Origin: Ramazzottius varieornatus
Lineage: Eukaryota > Tardigrada > Eutardigrada > Parachela > Ramazzottiidae
NCBI GenBank assembly: GCA_001949185.1
Contig: BDGG01000005.1
Location: 62,001-126,000, forward strand
DNA length: 64,000 nt
Direction of reading: 5' to 3'
Positions 11,436 to 23,000 of this stretch are shown piece by piece. A model generated the notes under the pieces. The model was not told where the DNA came from. It saw only the letters and a list, made by a program, of their open reading frames with translations, and ran no database searches. The position numbers and the translations under genes were made by a program. Every line of letters starts with the position of its first letter. Position 1 is the stretch's first letter.

Positions 11436-11981
11436 TCATGAGTAGCCATCGTTATGTGCCTTCTTCCTGCTATAGATTTCCATGGCCGTCTGTCGGATCT
11501 CCTTCCCTTTCTCGTTGTCCTCGAGTAGTCGCTTCTCCTTGAAAGCATGAGCTGAAGCTGGCCTAGCACAGGTGGAAGGAACGATCTTCTCGTCCGTAGC
11601 AGCGTTTTCGATGTCAGCGTCACGGTTTAACGCGACCAGATTCGCCAGGCCCACCTTTAGCTTGGTGACACTTTCTTTCGATCCACTCTTCCATCTTGCT
11701 TTGTTGTCTTTGGCTTGAAACTTCTTCAGTAAGTTATCGTAGTGAAGCTTGTAGCATCGAAATTCTCGCTGGAATCCGTTGAAGGCGTCCATAGCGATCT
11801 TGACATCTTTCCAGCCGGCCTGAGCGGTATTAAATATCGGCTTCTTCTCCTCGATTTCGTTGCATAAAGCAATCTCTTCTTCCAGACTGAAGTCCGTCCG
11901 TGGTTTACCTGAGCTGGAAGTTTCTGCTATAGACAGGTCATGAGCGTCTGACCCATCGACAGGGATCGACTCGGCCAGCAT
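11436..11981 (-). CDS. Myb/SANT-like DNA-binding protein, Harbinger partner ORF
   Basis: An intact ORF of 181 aa. Residues ~30-105 read S-L-E-E-E-I-A-L-C-N-E-I, A-G-W-K-D-V-K, C-Y-K-L-H-Y-D-N-L-L-K-K-F and K-A-R-W-K-S-G-S-K-E-S, the trihelix/Myb-SANT pattern seen in proteins encoded beside Harbinger transposases. A charged C-terminal helix (K-E-K-R-L-L-E-D-N) follows. In such elements this protein carries the transposase into the nucleus and binds the ends. Here it lies 0.8 kb from the transposase pseudogene on the same strand. It may still be expressed, or be a remnant that happens to remain open: a Lys-rich segment in another frame just past the stop (D-D-S-S-T-E-S-D) hints that the original C-terminus was longer. 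ATG 11981 is the first ATG; the frame opens slightly earlier at a TTG. Confidence 0.6.
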   Translation of the reverse strand: MLAESIPVDGSDAHDLSIAETSSSGKPRTDFSLEEEIALCNEIEEKKPIFNTAQAGWKDVKIAMDAFNGFQREFRCYKLHYDNLLKKFQAKDNKARWKSGSKESVTKLKVGLANLVALNRDADIENAATDEKIVPSTCARPASAHAFKEKRLLEDNEKGKEIRQTAMEIYSRKKAHNDGYS

Positions 11982-12148
11982 TATCACTGATATCAAAAAC
12001 TATGGAAATTCACAGAAAAAGTTTTAAAGTTTCCGTTCGAAAATTTCGAAGTTTTTCCGGAGAGTAGACGACGGTGAAAATTTACCGTGTTGCACCAAGA
12101 TTCGTGTTACCGACAGTAATTTATGCCCCGGAGAGAAATAGCTGAATT

Positions 12149-12219
12149 GCTATGCAAGCTCCACTAAACATCGGAATAGCGTCCCGTATGCGCTATGCAA
12201 AGTTTAGAGCTTGCATAGC
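12149..12219. repeat. Inverted repeat with GCTATGCAAGCT arms
   Basis: Left arm GCTATGCAAGCTCCACTAAA pairs with right arm GTTTAGAGCTTGCATAGC, with a three-base gap in the right arm. GCTATGCAAAG occurs once more in the loop. Probably the core or end of a small non-autonomous element. Confidence 0.7.
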
Positions 12220-12821
12220 ATAGTGGGTTCAATCGGTTCAAGCCCGCCTCCGTGGTCTATTCCGATTGGCGCAGCATATCATCGCAGCAGCGAAATTCCC
12301 ATCAAGTTCAGACGGTTTTGTGGCCACTAAATGAACAGTACGGCTTCGCTCCAATGACCATCTCAGGGGCCTTGAGACGAAACAAGGTCCTCCTGCATGC
12401 ACAACAGCCGATCGGGAACACGAACCGGAAACTAAGGGCGAGAAAGGGTCCAAAGGGAATGAAGAGATGCAGCAGTTTCCAAAAGTACACGTACTAACAT
12501 ACATAGTTCGAGTAAGTACTTCTCGGACCAACAGCGCCGGTATGTGACTTCCGGTGTACGTGCCTGACTATAGTACTTATTACTTTGACCGTCTGAGGAT
12601 GGTGTTGATTGATTGACCACCCATACCGCTCTCTTGATTGAGACGATCGTCTCATAGTCTCGTTCTCGTTTTACGGAATTACGGTATCGTCGCAGATTTT
12701 TCACTCCCGTCAGACCACCAAGAACCTGTTCTTGTTCTCAAGGTGATCAGGTCGGAACTAGACGGAGCTGTTGTGCATCAGGCTTCAGACTATTTGAGGG
12801 GAACGCGAGAGTGGCGGGAGG

Positions 12822-14068
12822 ATGGATTTGCTGGCTCACTTGAAGCCGCGTGTGTTATGCAAGCTGTCACCATTTAGAATATCTCACTGTATTTCTAGGA
12901 CTCGATGGCAGTCCACATCTCCAGCTTCGGTGACGGGCGAAGCTATTCGAGAAGCAGCGGAGGCGGTCACGGACAGCTCAGAGCCGAACCTGTTGACCAC
13001 CGTGGACGAAGATGCTCCTCCAGTCCACGTTACCGAAGCAGGCGAAGTGTACGATGCTGTCCGTATAGCCCGAGACGTATCCAGAATGTATCCCCATGTC
13101 AGACAGAAGATGAAGGATGTCAAAAAACCACCGCCTGTCCTATTCGAATTCCAGAAAGAAAAGCTGTACCTGAGGAAGACTTATGCACGCTACGGCAGGG
13201 AGAGCGGAGTTGATCCTGGTGTCATGTGGCCGAGCAAGGAAGAAATCCGGCAGATGATCAAACACGATCGAGATTTGGGCATTCCCACCTTGCAGGTATC
13301 GTACTATATTAACAGAACATCGAAGTTCAACTCGAGCTGTTCAACTCGTAATGATCTTGGTACGTCATACATTAACTTGGCGTTTGGAACTGGTCGATCT
13401 AAGGTGACCGGAAGTGGGTAGTTTGCTTTTAGGCCTGGATCGCTGTCCATGTCTTTCCGCAAAGCTTATCCACGTATACTCTTTTTGCGTCTCGGCATGT
13501 ACGACGCAACGTGGGCTAAGTGCCCGCTGCCTGCGATGATCGGTCTGATAGATTTTTGTACGAAATCGAGACTCCAGACATATTCACTTCCAGTGGGGCT
13601 TGTGCAGTGGGCTAACTGTGTATAAGCTACGTGTCAACTAAAGTAATACGTGGCTTAGCAGAATGTGAGGTTTGATGATTGACCAATAAAGTTTTTCTTT
13701 TGAAGGAATCTTGGGTTCGTGTCCTTGACAAACGGAAGAAAGAATTGGAAGACCGAAGAGCGCGTTTTGAGAAGGTTAGCAAGAATATGGCAAAGATGGA
13801 TGCCGAAATCAAAGCCTTCCACGATCGCAAACGCAAGGCGGATGAAGCACTGCAAGTGGAGAAAGAGAAACGCGAAAAGCTGATGGACGAAGCCAAAGAG
13901 CTGCTGGGTTTCCACGTCGATCCGCGGGATAAACGGTTCCAGGAACTCCTCGAAGCCAAGGAAAAGGAACAGAAAAAGCTCCAAAAGACGCAGAAGAAGA
14001 AGGAGAAAGAAGCGAAGCTTGTAGCCCGCTTAACTTCTGTGGATCAGTCGTCTTCTGACACAAGTTAG
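12822..14068 (+). CDS. Mitochondrial ribosomal protein mL64 (GADD45GIP1/CRIF1)
   Basis: Exons 12822-13295 and 13706-14068 join in phase 0 (intron of 410 nt) to give about 278 aa. The N-terminus is basic and hydrophobic without acids (L-K-P-R-V-L-C-K-L-S-P-F-R-I), fitting a mitochondrial presequence. The middle reads Y-G-R-E-S-G-V-D-P-G-V-M-W-P-S-K-E-E-I. The end reads A-K-E-L-L-G-F-H-V-D-P-R-D-K-R-F-Q-E-L-L followed by a Lys/Glu coiled coil. Both blocks match the human protein closely. The product is a component of the large mitoribosomal subunit near the exit tunnel and supports insertion of OXPHOS proteins. The long helical C-terminus and the length are as expected for the family. Nothing suggests damage. 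ATG 12822 is chosen because it starts the presequence. Confidence 0.9.
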
Positions 14069-17000
14069 TCCAAACCGTTCTCGTATGAACGTCATGTTGG
14101 CTTCCCGATTGAGAATAGAACTTATGATAAACTTGCAATTCACAGTTCCCTCGGTTGGGTGCCAGTGCCACCTGCCACTCCCGTTTCATAGTATACAAAA
14201 GGAACGGTTGATACAAGACAATTTCTCGTGTTAATGAAGTTGACACTGCTCGTACCGTAAGTGAAACCACTCTGGCGATAGGCATTGCTGTGGTGGCAAA
14301 CGGGGTCTGGCTCATCTCCAAAGATCTGCGGTTCAGGTTGCTTCCTAAGATCAAAGCTTTTTGCTAAGAAGGCCGTCCTTCGACCAACCTAGCGGCCCAG
14401 CGTGGGTATTGAAGCGAACTGAAGTTCTTATCAACGGGGACCCTCGCCAAGTAGGCAGTGGAAGATCTATTCGTCATTACAGCCGGAACTGCGTCTCGAT
14501 GTGGCACTCCAGTTGGAAGGGCACATCACTCGGCGAATTATGAAAACCTGTACCCGTGCACATCGTTTCACAAGCGGAAGACCTTTTCTGAAATAGACAG
14601 CAGCATGTCCGAAGCTTGAGTGCCTCCACCAGGAACTGTACGAGAGTCCCTTCCTACTGGCAAGACATCAAAAATGCAATAAAGCATCAAATCCTTAGTT
14701 TTGGAACTTATCAACAGAGCTTCTGCGTGTAAGGACACTTCGACAGACATTTCCTACAGGTGTCTCTTTCAGAGTCCGATGGGAATGTTGATCATCTGCA
14801 TAAAGTATCAATACTAAAGTGGATAAGAGAACCGTGTACGAAGCTCTGCGACTACTCTCTGGTGAAGTCTTTTCATTCCTGACGCCTGAACTTTAGGCGA
14901 TGAGGAACTCGCTCGACTGATCGGTGGCCACCTTCTGCACACCATCATCGGTCGACTGCAACAAATTTTAAAAGCCTGCTCCTCCAAAGACCTATGCTGG
15001 CATAGGAATCTCCTAAGGCAATTAGCATATTCTTTGTTTTGTTTCAATAATATCTTTATTTCGTAAAATGACTCTACGAGTTCCGATCTCGACGCAATTA
15101 TGCACATGATCATCTAGTCCAAGATGGCGCAAGACTTTCTGAGCATTCCTCTTTACAGTGTGCGGACTTTCCGGAACTATGCATGCACTTTTCGCGTTCT
15201 GTAATTCGGTGTCCTCTTTGGTTTGGTGTTTCGCCTCCGTATTCGTGGATCTCTTTCAGAACGATAGCGTTCGACTGTTGTACAGCGAAGAACAGGTCAT
15301 ACAGTGGTAGTACTCGACGTAACGAACGGTCATTTTTCTAGCTGGAATTGGTCGGAGGACCTAATGGTGCTGACCTATCCCGAGTGACACAACTCGTTGT
15401 GTCCACTGAGTAGACTCATAGCGCTCTTCAAGGACTTCATGGTGGAGGACTGGAAGGCTGAGTGTGCTGACCAGTACCATCAGTATGTACGCCGACGTGA
15501 TTACTTAATACCCATTTCTGGTCAGTGCAATGCGAAGATGGTAGTAATTTTTAGCTACGCTTGTAGATACGCTCAGGGATCCCGTCGGACTATGGAGCAT
15601 GGCAGTCTTCGTTCTTGTATTAGTAGCCGTCCTTGTCCGCCGTCGTTCAAAAGAAGAGGATGAAAAGCAACACTGTCTACGTCGTTTTCCGGCTCTCCGG
15701 AACCTAAAGCCGAAAAGATCAAACAATGAAGACTGAATTATTCATGTGGTGTTTACAAACGACCAGATGGCGCTTCGCTCCGTCTGCCACCGGTATGGCG
15801 TTTCTGCGGATCCTGATTGACTTCAATGAATTTTTGTTCAGATTTTGCGACAGCGTTGACGTTTTCTGCTCGTGAATATGTGCCAGGATGCTTTTCTACC
15901 TGTTTTTTATGTCAAAAATGCAAGCTTGCTCGGGACCTGCTACGCCGTGACTTAGTATGTCATGCCGGTGGCAGACTGACCGAAGCGTCGTCTGGTTGTA
16001 CCATTAAATTTGTCCGAAGTGAAAGTCTTTGTCGAATTTCTGCGGCTTTGTGCCTCTGGTTTCGAATTCCTTGCTATTCGAGTGGGCTATAGATCTGGTG
16101 AAATTCACAGATATTTTCGGTTTTCATCCATATTGTCAAGAACCACGTTTAGCACGTGTGAGAACTAAAACCCACAAGGGAACCTGGTCAGTCGCCAGTA
16201 ATGATGGTAATGAGGTGGTCAGTAATGATGGTACTGAGCTGTAAATCAACGATGGTTACGACACGTTCAAGACACCGTGAGTGGAGGGACTTCGGACAGC
16301 CGTAATGGATGTGGGCCGCGATTACGTAATCGTAAAACCTGTCCGCGAAGGCCGCTGATCCAACTGGTCGGCCATGCAGGGGCCTATCAGATCCTGCGTG
16401 AATTTCGGCGGATCACAGTGTGCTATACTGTACAGTGTACAGCCAACGGTGTACGTACTGTACTTCGAGTCGGTATCCATTCAACGATCGTGATCCCGCC
16501 CCATTACTGCATGGTCAGTCGCTGTACAGAAGAGCTTTACCGTCCGGTGTATCTACGCCGAAACAACTTTTCCAGCATCTTGCGCGTTATCTAGCGGAAC
16601 CATGGTCGATATCAAGTTGGATTTTGTGACGGAGCGGTCAATTCAGTGTTTATAAGTAGTTTGGTGCTTGGAGCGAAGAAGAAATTAATCAAAAGTCAAC
16701 ACAATTTCCATCAAAAGAGGCCTGTCAAGCTGCCTGATCAAGACGCAAAGCCGGACGATATCATCTGCTGCCCGCAACAACACGCTTTCGCCGCGCTCTT
16801 CTTCCATCATGCCTTCATCCCGACCCACGGGATCTTCGTCATTCCCATACGTCCTTAACATCCTCTTGTGTGGATCTTTACTTCAACTTCAAGGTAAGCC
16901 CTAATGCGGGATAAATAGCTGTGATTAATGCGAAATTATCCGACCGTCTTTGCTGGTAGATCTTCGCAGTTTCAGTCGGGACCTGCCTATGGCAGGCCGA

Positions 17001-20000
17001 ACTGGACAAACTGGAATGTGTAATATTTCCGGGTTCGCCGGTGATTGATGAATTTGTGGTTGAGTTTTCGTGGTTCGGTATGAATGAAGGGCTTCTCCAG
17101 CTTCGGAGAAATGCCGAGAAAAGGTTTTCGGCAAAAATTTTGCGGGAGTTCGTCCTTGATTGGGGATTTGATGGATGGCTTGCTGGTCGTTTGATTGACT
17201 GGAGAGGGTTCTTCCCGGTTTGACGTGTCCGTAGTCGCAGGTGTGTAAACGAACCAACTATATACCTTGATGGCGGTATGCATCGACAGTGTCATTGACG
17301 TTTGTTTATTGGAAAATTGAAATGACGAGAGGAGGAAAAAAGCGTGTTGGTGCTATTAAAGGGATGTCAGTTAGGAAGGCTAAATAACGCGTGTGTGCCA
17401 AAGATAAGCAAACGAATCGTTCTAACAGGTCTCTGACAATTGGATCAATATTCAATATATACTGGGTCTTGTGTGGATGTCAAAGACCAGTTTTTTCGTG
17501 AGATCACTCCGCAAGTAAGCACTGGTGGAATTTGCGAGAGTTTAGAGAAGCGTACTTATTCAATAAGGGAAAAAATTGGCTCAAACTAATTTCCACAAAG
17601 TGACTCTGTCAATTTGATTTGTCGCATACGGCTGGTTCATTCCAGCGAACCCACTCTCGTCGAAATATGGTCCGTCGAATACATATATTCTTCCTGCCCA
17701 GCTGAGACCCAGAAGAAAATGGATTGACTTGATTGTTCGGCCATTCTCTGTTTACCAAAGGGTGCAACGAGCGCTGCTAACCAAAGAGAAGAGTGCGCTT
17801 CTTCCTCTTGTCCCGCCGATAGATATATTCTTTACACAATAAAATATTCGTCCCCGTCCGCATCTTGCCACATCCTTCTTTTCGTCTCTTCCCTATTCTT
17901 TGAAGCTGTAAATTGCCTTATAAATGACAGATTGTGCCACCGCAAAAAGAACTTGTGATCGGCAGCTGTGTGGAAAGAAGGAAGCTGAAGTTGAGCCATA
18001 AATGGGATCCGCGACAAGAGAGGACAGGACATGAAGGAGTCAAGGAGGAAGAGGACAAACGGCGCCTTAACGAGCAGAAAGTAAGTACGGTGAGGGACCC
18101 GATGGTGGTGCTGTATTGGGCAATTACCACTTTAGTGTCTGATTACTTTACGATGAAAGATCTGATTAGCGCCGTCGTGTTCTTCCTGCTTTATCGCACT
18201 CAACGCCCAACACATGCTCTCCTTCTTCCACATTCCTAAGATTACGGTCTTTCCTCCAAATCCCCAATTCTTTCTCCGCGTTTCCAAACAAGGAAGTTCG
18301 GAAGGTTCCGTACGAAAAAAGTCGGTGAAGAGTTGAGAAAGATGCGAGGGAATCTCGGCCTTGTCTGGCTTGCTGGACAGTGGTAATTTCATTGTACGCT
18401 TGACTGGCTCTAAAACTTGATGGACACAGACAACAAATATGTTTATAACTGTCCGAAGCATGGACATTATGCGATTTGAGTCTGGGTGAAGATGGGGCCC
18501 GAAGACGCTCGCTCATCTTTTGCTTTCCTCCTTCAGATAGAAAAGCTTTCAAGTCTGTCTTTATATTACAGGCGTGCATTTAGTTTGTGTATGATGAGGA
18601 AGAGCGCTCTGACGCCTTTTACTTTACATGTCCACAGAGGATCCCACAAATAATGTGATAGGCATGTTCAATTTTCCAGCAGTAGTCAACGGGAAAGGAT
18701 TAGGATTTTCTTTCTGACATGACGGTGGTGGTTGAAGTTGAAGACGCTGTGTGAAAAAGGAGGCAGGCGTGATCATGGCCGGATCGCTCCGTCTTACGCT
18801 CACAATGGCGTTGATCAAGGCAATCTGATCCAATGCCAGCTAACACGTACGCAGCATCTCGCGTTTCCGCCGTGGCTTTTCATCGAGAAGACGCGACGAG
18901 TTTTTATGTTTGCCAGCCGCTCTCGCAATTGACCCAAACGTGTAAAGTTGTGACTTGTGCGCCACTTGATGGAGGTGCGGGCGAAACCGGCCACGGGTCC
19001 TTGTCAAGTGCTTGCGGAGGCTGCGTGGCGTACTCGCGTACGTGTGATACTCGCAACAGGCGAAATACGAGCTTTGGTTCCGCACAAAAAAAGCCCAGTA
19101 AATTTCATAACGAACGAAGAATAATTCCTAGATGACGGAGTCACTTCGTTGCGAAGAAATATTATTGCGCGTGGGGAACTCGCGGTGTGGGCGGAAGGAA
19201 GAGCGCTTCGAGTAGTTATAACTATATCGCCTCATTGCTCATCTACAAACGAAACAAAATGCAAAGTACACAAATTACACCACGCAACTGTGTAATCTGC
19301 CCCGTTGAAATCGATATAGTAAAGTCCTCGCGCCAATAACACGTAACAAGTTTCCATCCCTAAGCTTGGGCGTTATACAAATAAACGTATGCAACACTGC
19401 AGAGGAAAATTTGGTGAAGTGACCGCTGGACTGTGGGTTGGACAAGACATGAGTCCCAGACTTGTTTTGAATTTTGCATAGGCTGGAAGGGAATATGTGT
19501 GGCTCCAATTGCAGGCGGATATGCTCTAATGGAAAGCAATCCAGATTTTAACGATAACGACTTCCAGATTTGTCTGGCTATGTACTTGCAATGAGTAATA
19601 AATCGCCCAATGTTGTGACACAACGCTGGTCGAACCCACTATGAAGCCATTTTTGATGCGGCCAACGTACATTTAATTCTGATGGGTCCGTAGGCGGATT
19701 AATGTAATATCGAAGGAAAGCTCTGGAATGGCCTTTTCATCGGCAAAGTGACTGCTGGTCAAGATATTGCGCATTCTCGAGAGCGGAGAATGTTTAAGTG
19801 CAGAGCGCGGAGAGGCCATATTTCCGCAGTGCAAATTTCTGACAGACACTTGACAATATCCAGTCATGGATAGGCTGTAATTACTCCCGTGGCAGCTAGC
19901 CTTCAATCCATTATGCGTTTCAAGACTTTTTCCCCTCCTGAAAGAGAGGTGCCACTGCTTCCGTCCCTTCTTGACTTGTACGTGCTTTCCTTTGATGAAT

Positions 20001-23000
20001 TTGAGCGCTCTTCGGTTCGAGCTATATTTAACCACTCGAGATAGATCTCATTTACAGTCCATGCCGGAGTGGACTGCGGAAAATATTTCCGAAGCCCGCG
20101 AAGGAGGAATTTGAGGGACAAGAAAGTAAGGTATGATCGGCTACTGTACGTTCTAACGAGCGCCGGTTTGAAACAGTCGGTGGGCCATTTTCATAAGCAG
20201 GATGTGTCTCGTATGGAATCATCTGTCTCTTTATACCTTTAGTAGGGGTATTGTTCAGCTAATGAAAAGAGGAGGAAGAAATATCACAGACACAAATATC
20301 CATGGTCCAGGTGTAACACGAGAGGATGCAGGAAAGATATTGTGCCCGATATCGAACTCCTGTTGATATGTACGGGAGACTTTTGATGTGAGGTAGGATC
20401 GTGTAGCAATTATGAGTGATATGGCCGGCTTGAATGGAGACTTTTGATGGGGCGCAGCATTTACAATGTTGCAGTTTCGGGACAAAAGATCAAACGCCAC
20501 TTAGCGCAGTGTTGTTTCCCCTCTTCTCCCGTTTATGACCAGTATATTCCCGTTTTTACTTAATGCCTCCCTGTCGCCGGGCCCAACCATGATGGCTGTT
20601 TGCATTATCCCGAACACACCTCGGACTCTCCCTGTGGAGTGGCCGGTCGTCTGTTCGAGATGCGGTGCATCAGGGATTTAGAAGTGACAATATTGAGTTT
20701 GAAGGACGGGTATCAAAGTGAAGGGCTCGTCGAGATGTCCACGATCGAAAAATCTGGAGTAGGTAGACCGAATGCTAAAAATTTCATGCACCTGCATACA
20801 TGGCACTGCTCGTTTTCAATGACTAGGCTGTATGCAGGTATATGAATGAAGGGCGTTTTCCGTCAGCCAGTCTCTCGTTTGGATTCTGAGCTGCTGGCAA
20901 GATAGATTGATTCTTGAAAGCGGACAAAAATCATGGCCTGGTTATTGAAATTAATTCAAATGTCAAAAATCCCCAGCTGTACTAGTTTGTCGTGTGATTT
21001 ATAGGAGACGGAAAAAAATGGTTCTAGACCATTTGGTAACGTTGTGAAAGCACGTATGGCGATGTGTGCGATATATATGCTTATCGCCTCGCTGATATCT
21101 TCTCCGGGGAGTGTTTAGAAGCATGTTTTGGTGATCTAGTTTTGGCTGAGAAAAATGAAGCAGGAAGGAATTTACGACGGGACGAACCATGGGGAGCTGT
21201 TGAGTTTTCAACGGAGCATAATTGATAATTAATCATGAATATTCATAGGCATTCAAGCTCGGCTTATCAGGTGTAGATGTGTAAGGCCCAGACTATAGCG
21301 CCTAGAGAAACTTGGTCAAGAGACTCATTAAAACCACATTCTATAAATAAATTTGTCGAGCTTTTGCTCTTCATGGTGATGCCCGCCGTTCTGTGCCGCA
21401 CTGTATATTCGTTGCTACGAATCATACTAGCTGCGGAGATAAAATGTGTGATTTCGGTGTATGGGGCAAATGAACAGTAGATTAGGAAAGCTATTATAAG
21501 GATGCAGAAAAGGGACGATGGAAGCATTGGAAGAGCCAGCGAGGAAAAGTGTGTCAGTAACAAATTGGCTTTGTCTGCCATTTTTACGGCTGGCAAATTT
21601 CCGGCATATGCAGCTCGTTATAACAATGAAGGCGGATTCGGGCCATGCAATATTGGCTATACTGTATGGCCGAATGTGCAGCTAGCTCTAATTGAAATGT
21701 ATTGGTACTGTGCGGCTTGAAGAACCGACATGAAAAACGGCGATAACGGTGAGCAAATAGAGACGTGTGTTAAGAGCACCTCCTGGCGTTGCTGCACTGC
21801 TGATGCTGATTCTTGGCCGCGGCGTTAATCAAAAGTTGATGGACAAGAGATGCGAATAATCGCTCTTGTATAGCATGATGGAGGCTTTATGCATTGAGAT
21901 GTGTGAGCGAGCTGACGGGTCTTGAAGCTTTGCCGAACGAGTAGTGAAAGAAACAATGAAGTTGTTATCAAAGGACCACGAGGGCCTGCCATTCAAGTTG
22001 GGATTGTTACCGCAAGAAAAATATTGAGAGTTTATGGTGGAAGGTCCGAAGAGAGCTGAGAGGGCTTGGTCAAAAGTTAGTGATCGTTGGCTATGAAAAT
22101 TCATGCTGACGTTTGTGTCGGGAAATTCTTCAAAGTTACGCTTTTCTTCAGAGACCGGTTATGTGGAATTTGCAGAGGAAAAAGTGTGGCTTTGTGGTCA
22201 CGCTTGTTTGTTCAAGGAGAAAAGAAGAATCCATTTATCACAATGAGATTTCTTTCACTGTGAAATCGGCATCGAATTCATGATAATTATTGTTTTCATT
22301 TGCTGAAGACAAATTTTGAAAGTGATCTGGAAACTTCTGAGCCGTTTGTTTAACTAGGTAATATCACCTTGTGTTCTGAAGTTACGCCCTGTTTGATTTT
22401 CGCGATGGAAATTGAATGCCGTTCATGAGAGCGATAAAGAACACTCGAGGGGCATGTAGCACGGTGTTTTAGTGCGAGCACCTGAACGGTGTGACAAGTG
22501 AACATCTTTTAAATTGTACAGCGATGCTAATCAAAAGTGCAGGTACTCAAGGTAACCTAGCTTTGAAGCGAAGCGAGAGATACTGGTTAACCTCTGATCT
22601 TGCAGTTCATAATGCGACGGCAAACATGGCGGAGAAAAAAATCTTGAGAAGCAGCACAGCGTATAGCGTGCCTTAATGTTCCTCTTGACAAAAAAATTAG
22701 ACACGCGTAAAAAAGTGATCATGACACTCGGATGGAGGCTACTGTAGAAAGGAAAGATGAGTGAGTGGAGAACAGAAATGGCAGAGCAAGCGAGGAGATT
22801 AGCAGCAAAAAAACACATGACACGAGCGATTACGGTCTGCGGCGACATGGCAATTACAATCCACCGCAGTTGTCTTTGCAGTTCTCGGACCATAACTGCG
22901 CCGTCTTGCCTTCCACCGGCTTTTAGCTTATGCGGAATATAATAAGCCTTGTCCGCTCGTTTGTTGTCACGTCAGGGTCTCCGAAGAATTCTCGCAACTC

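Noticed and set aside
16925-17295. Overlapping minus-strand frames of about 100 aa
   Set aside because: No recognisable motif; two frames overlap the same DNA and neither has splice-supported neighbours.
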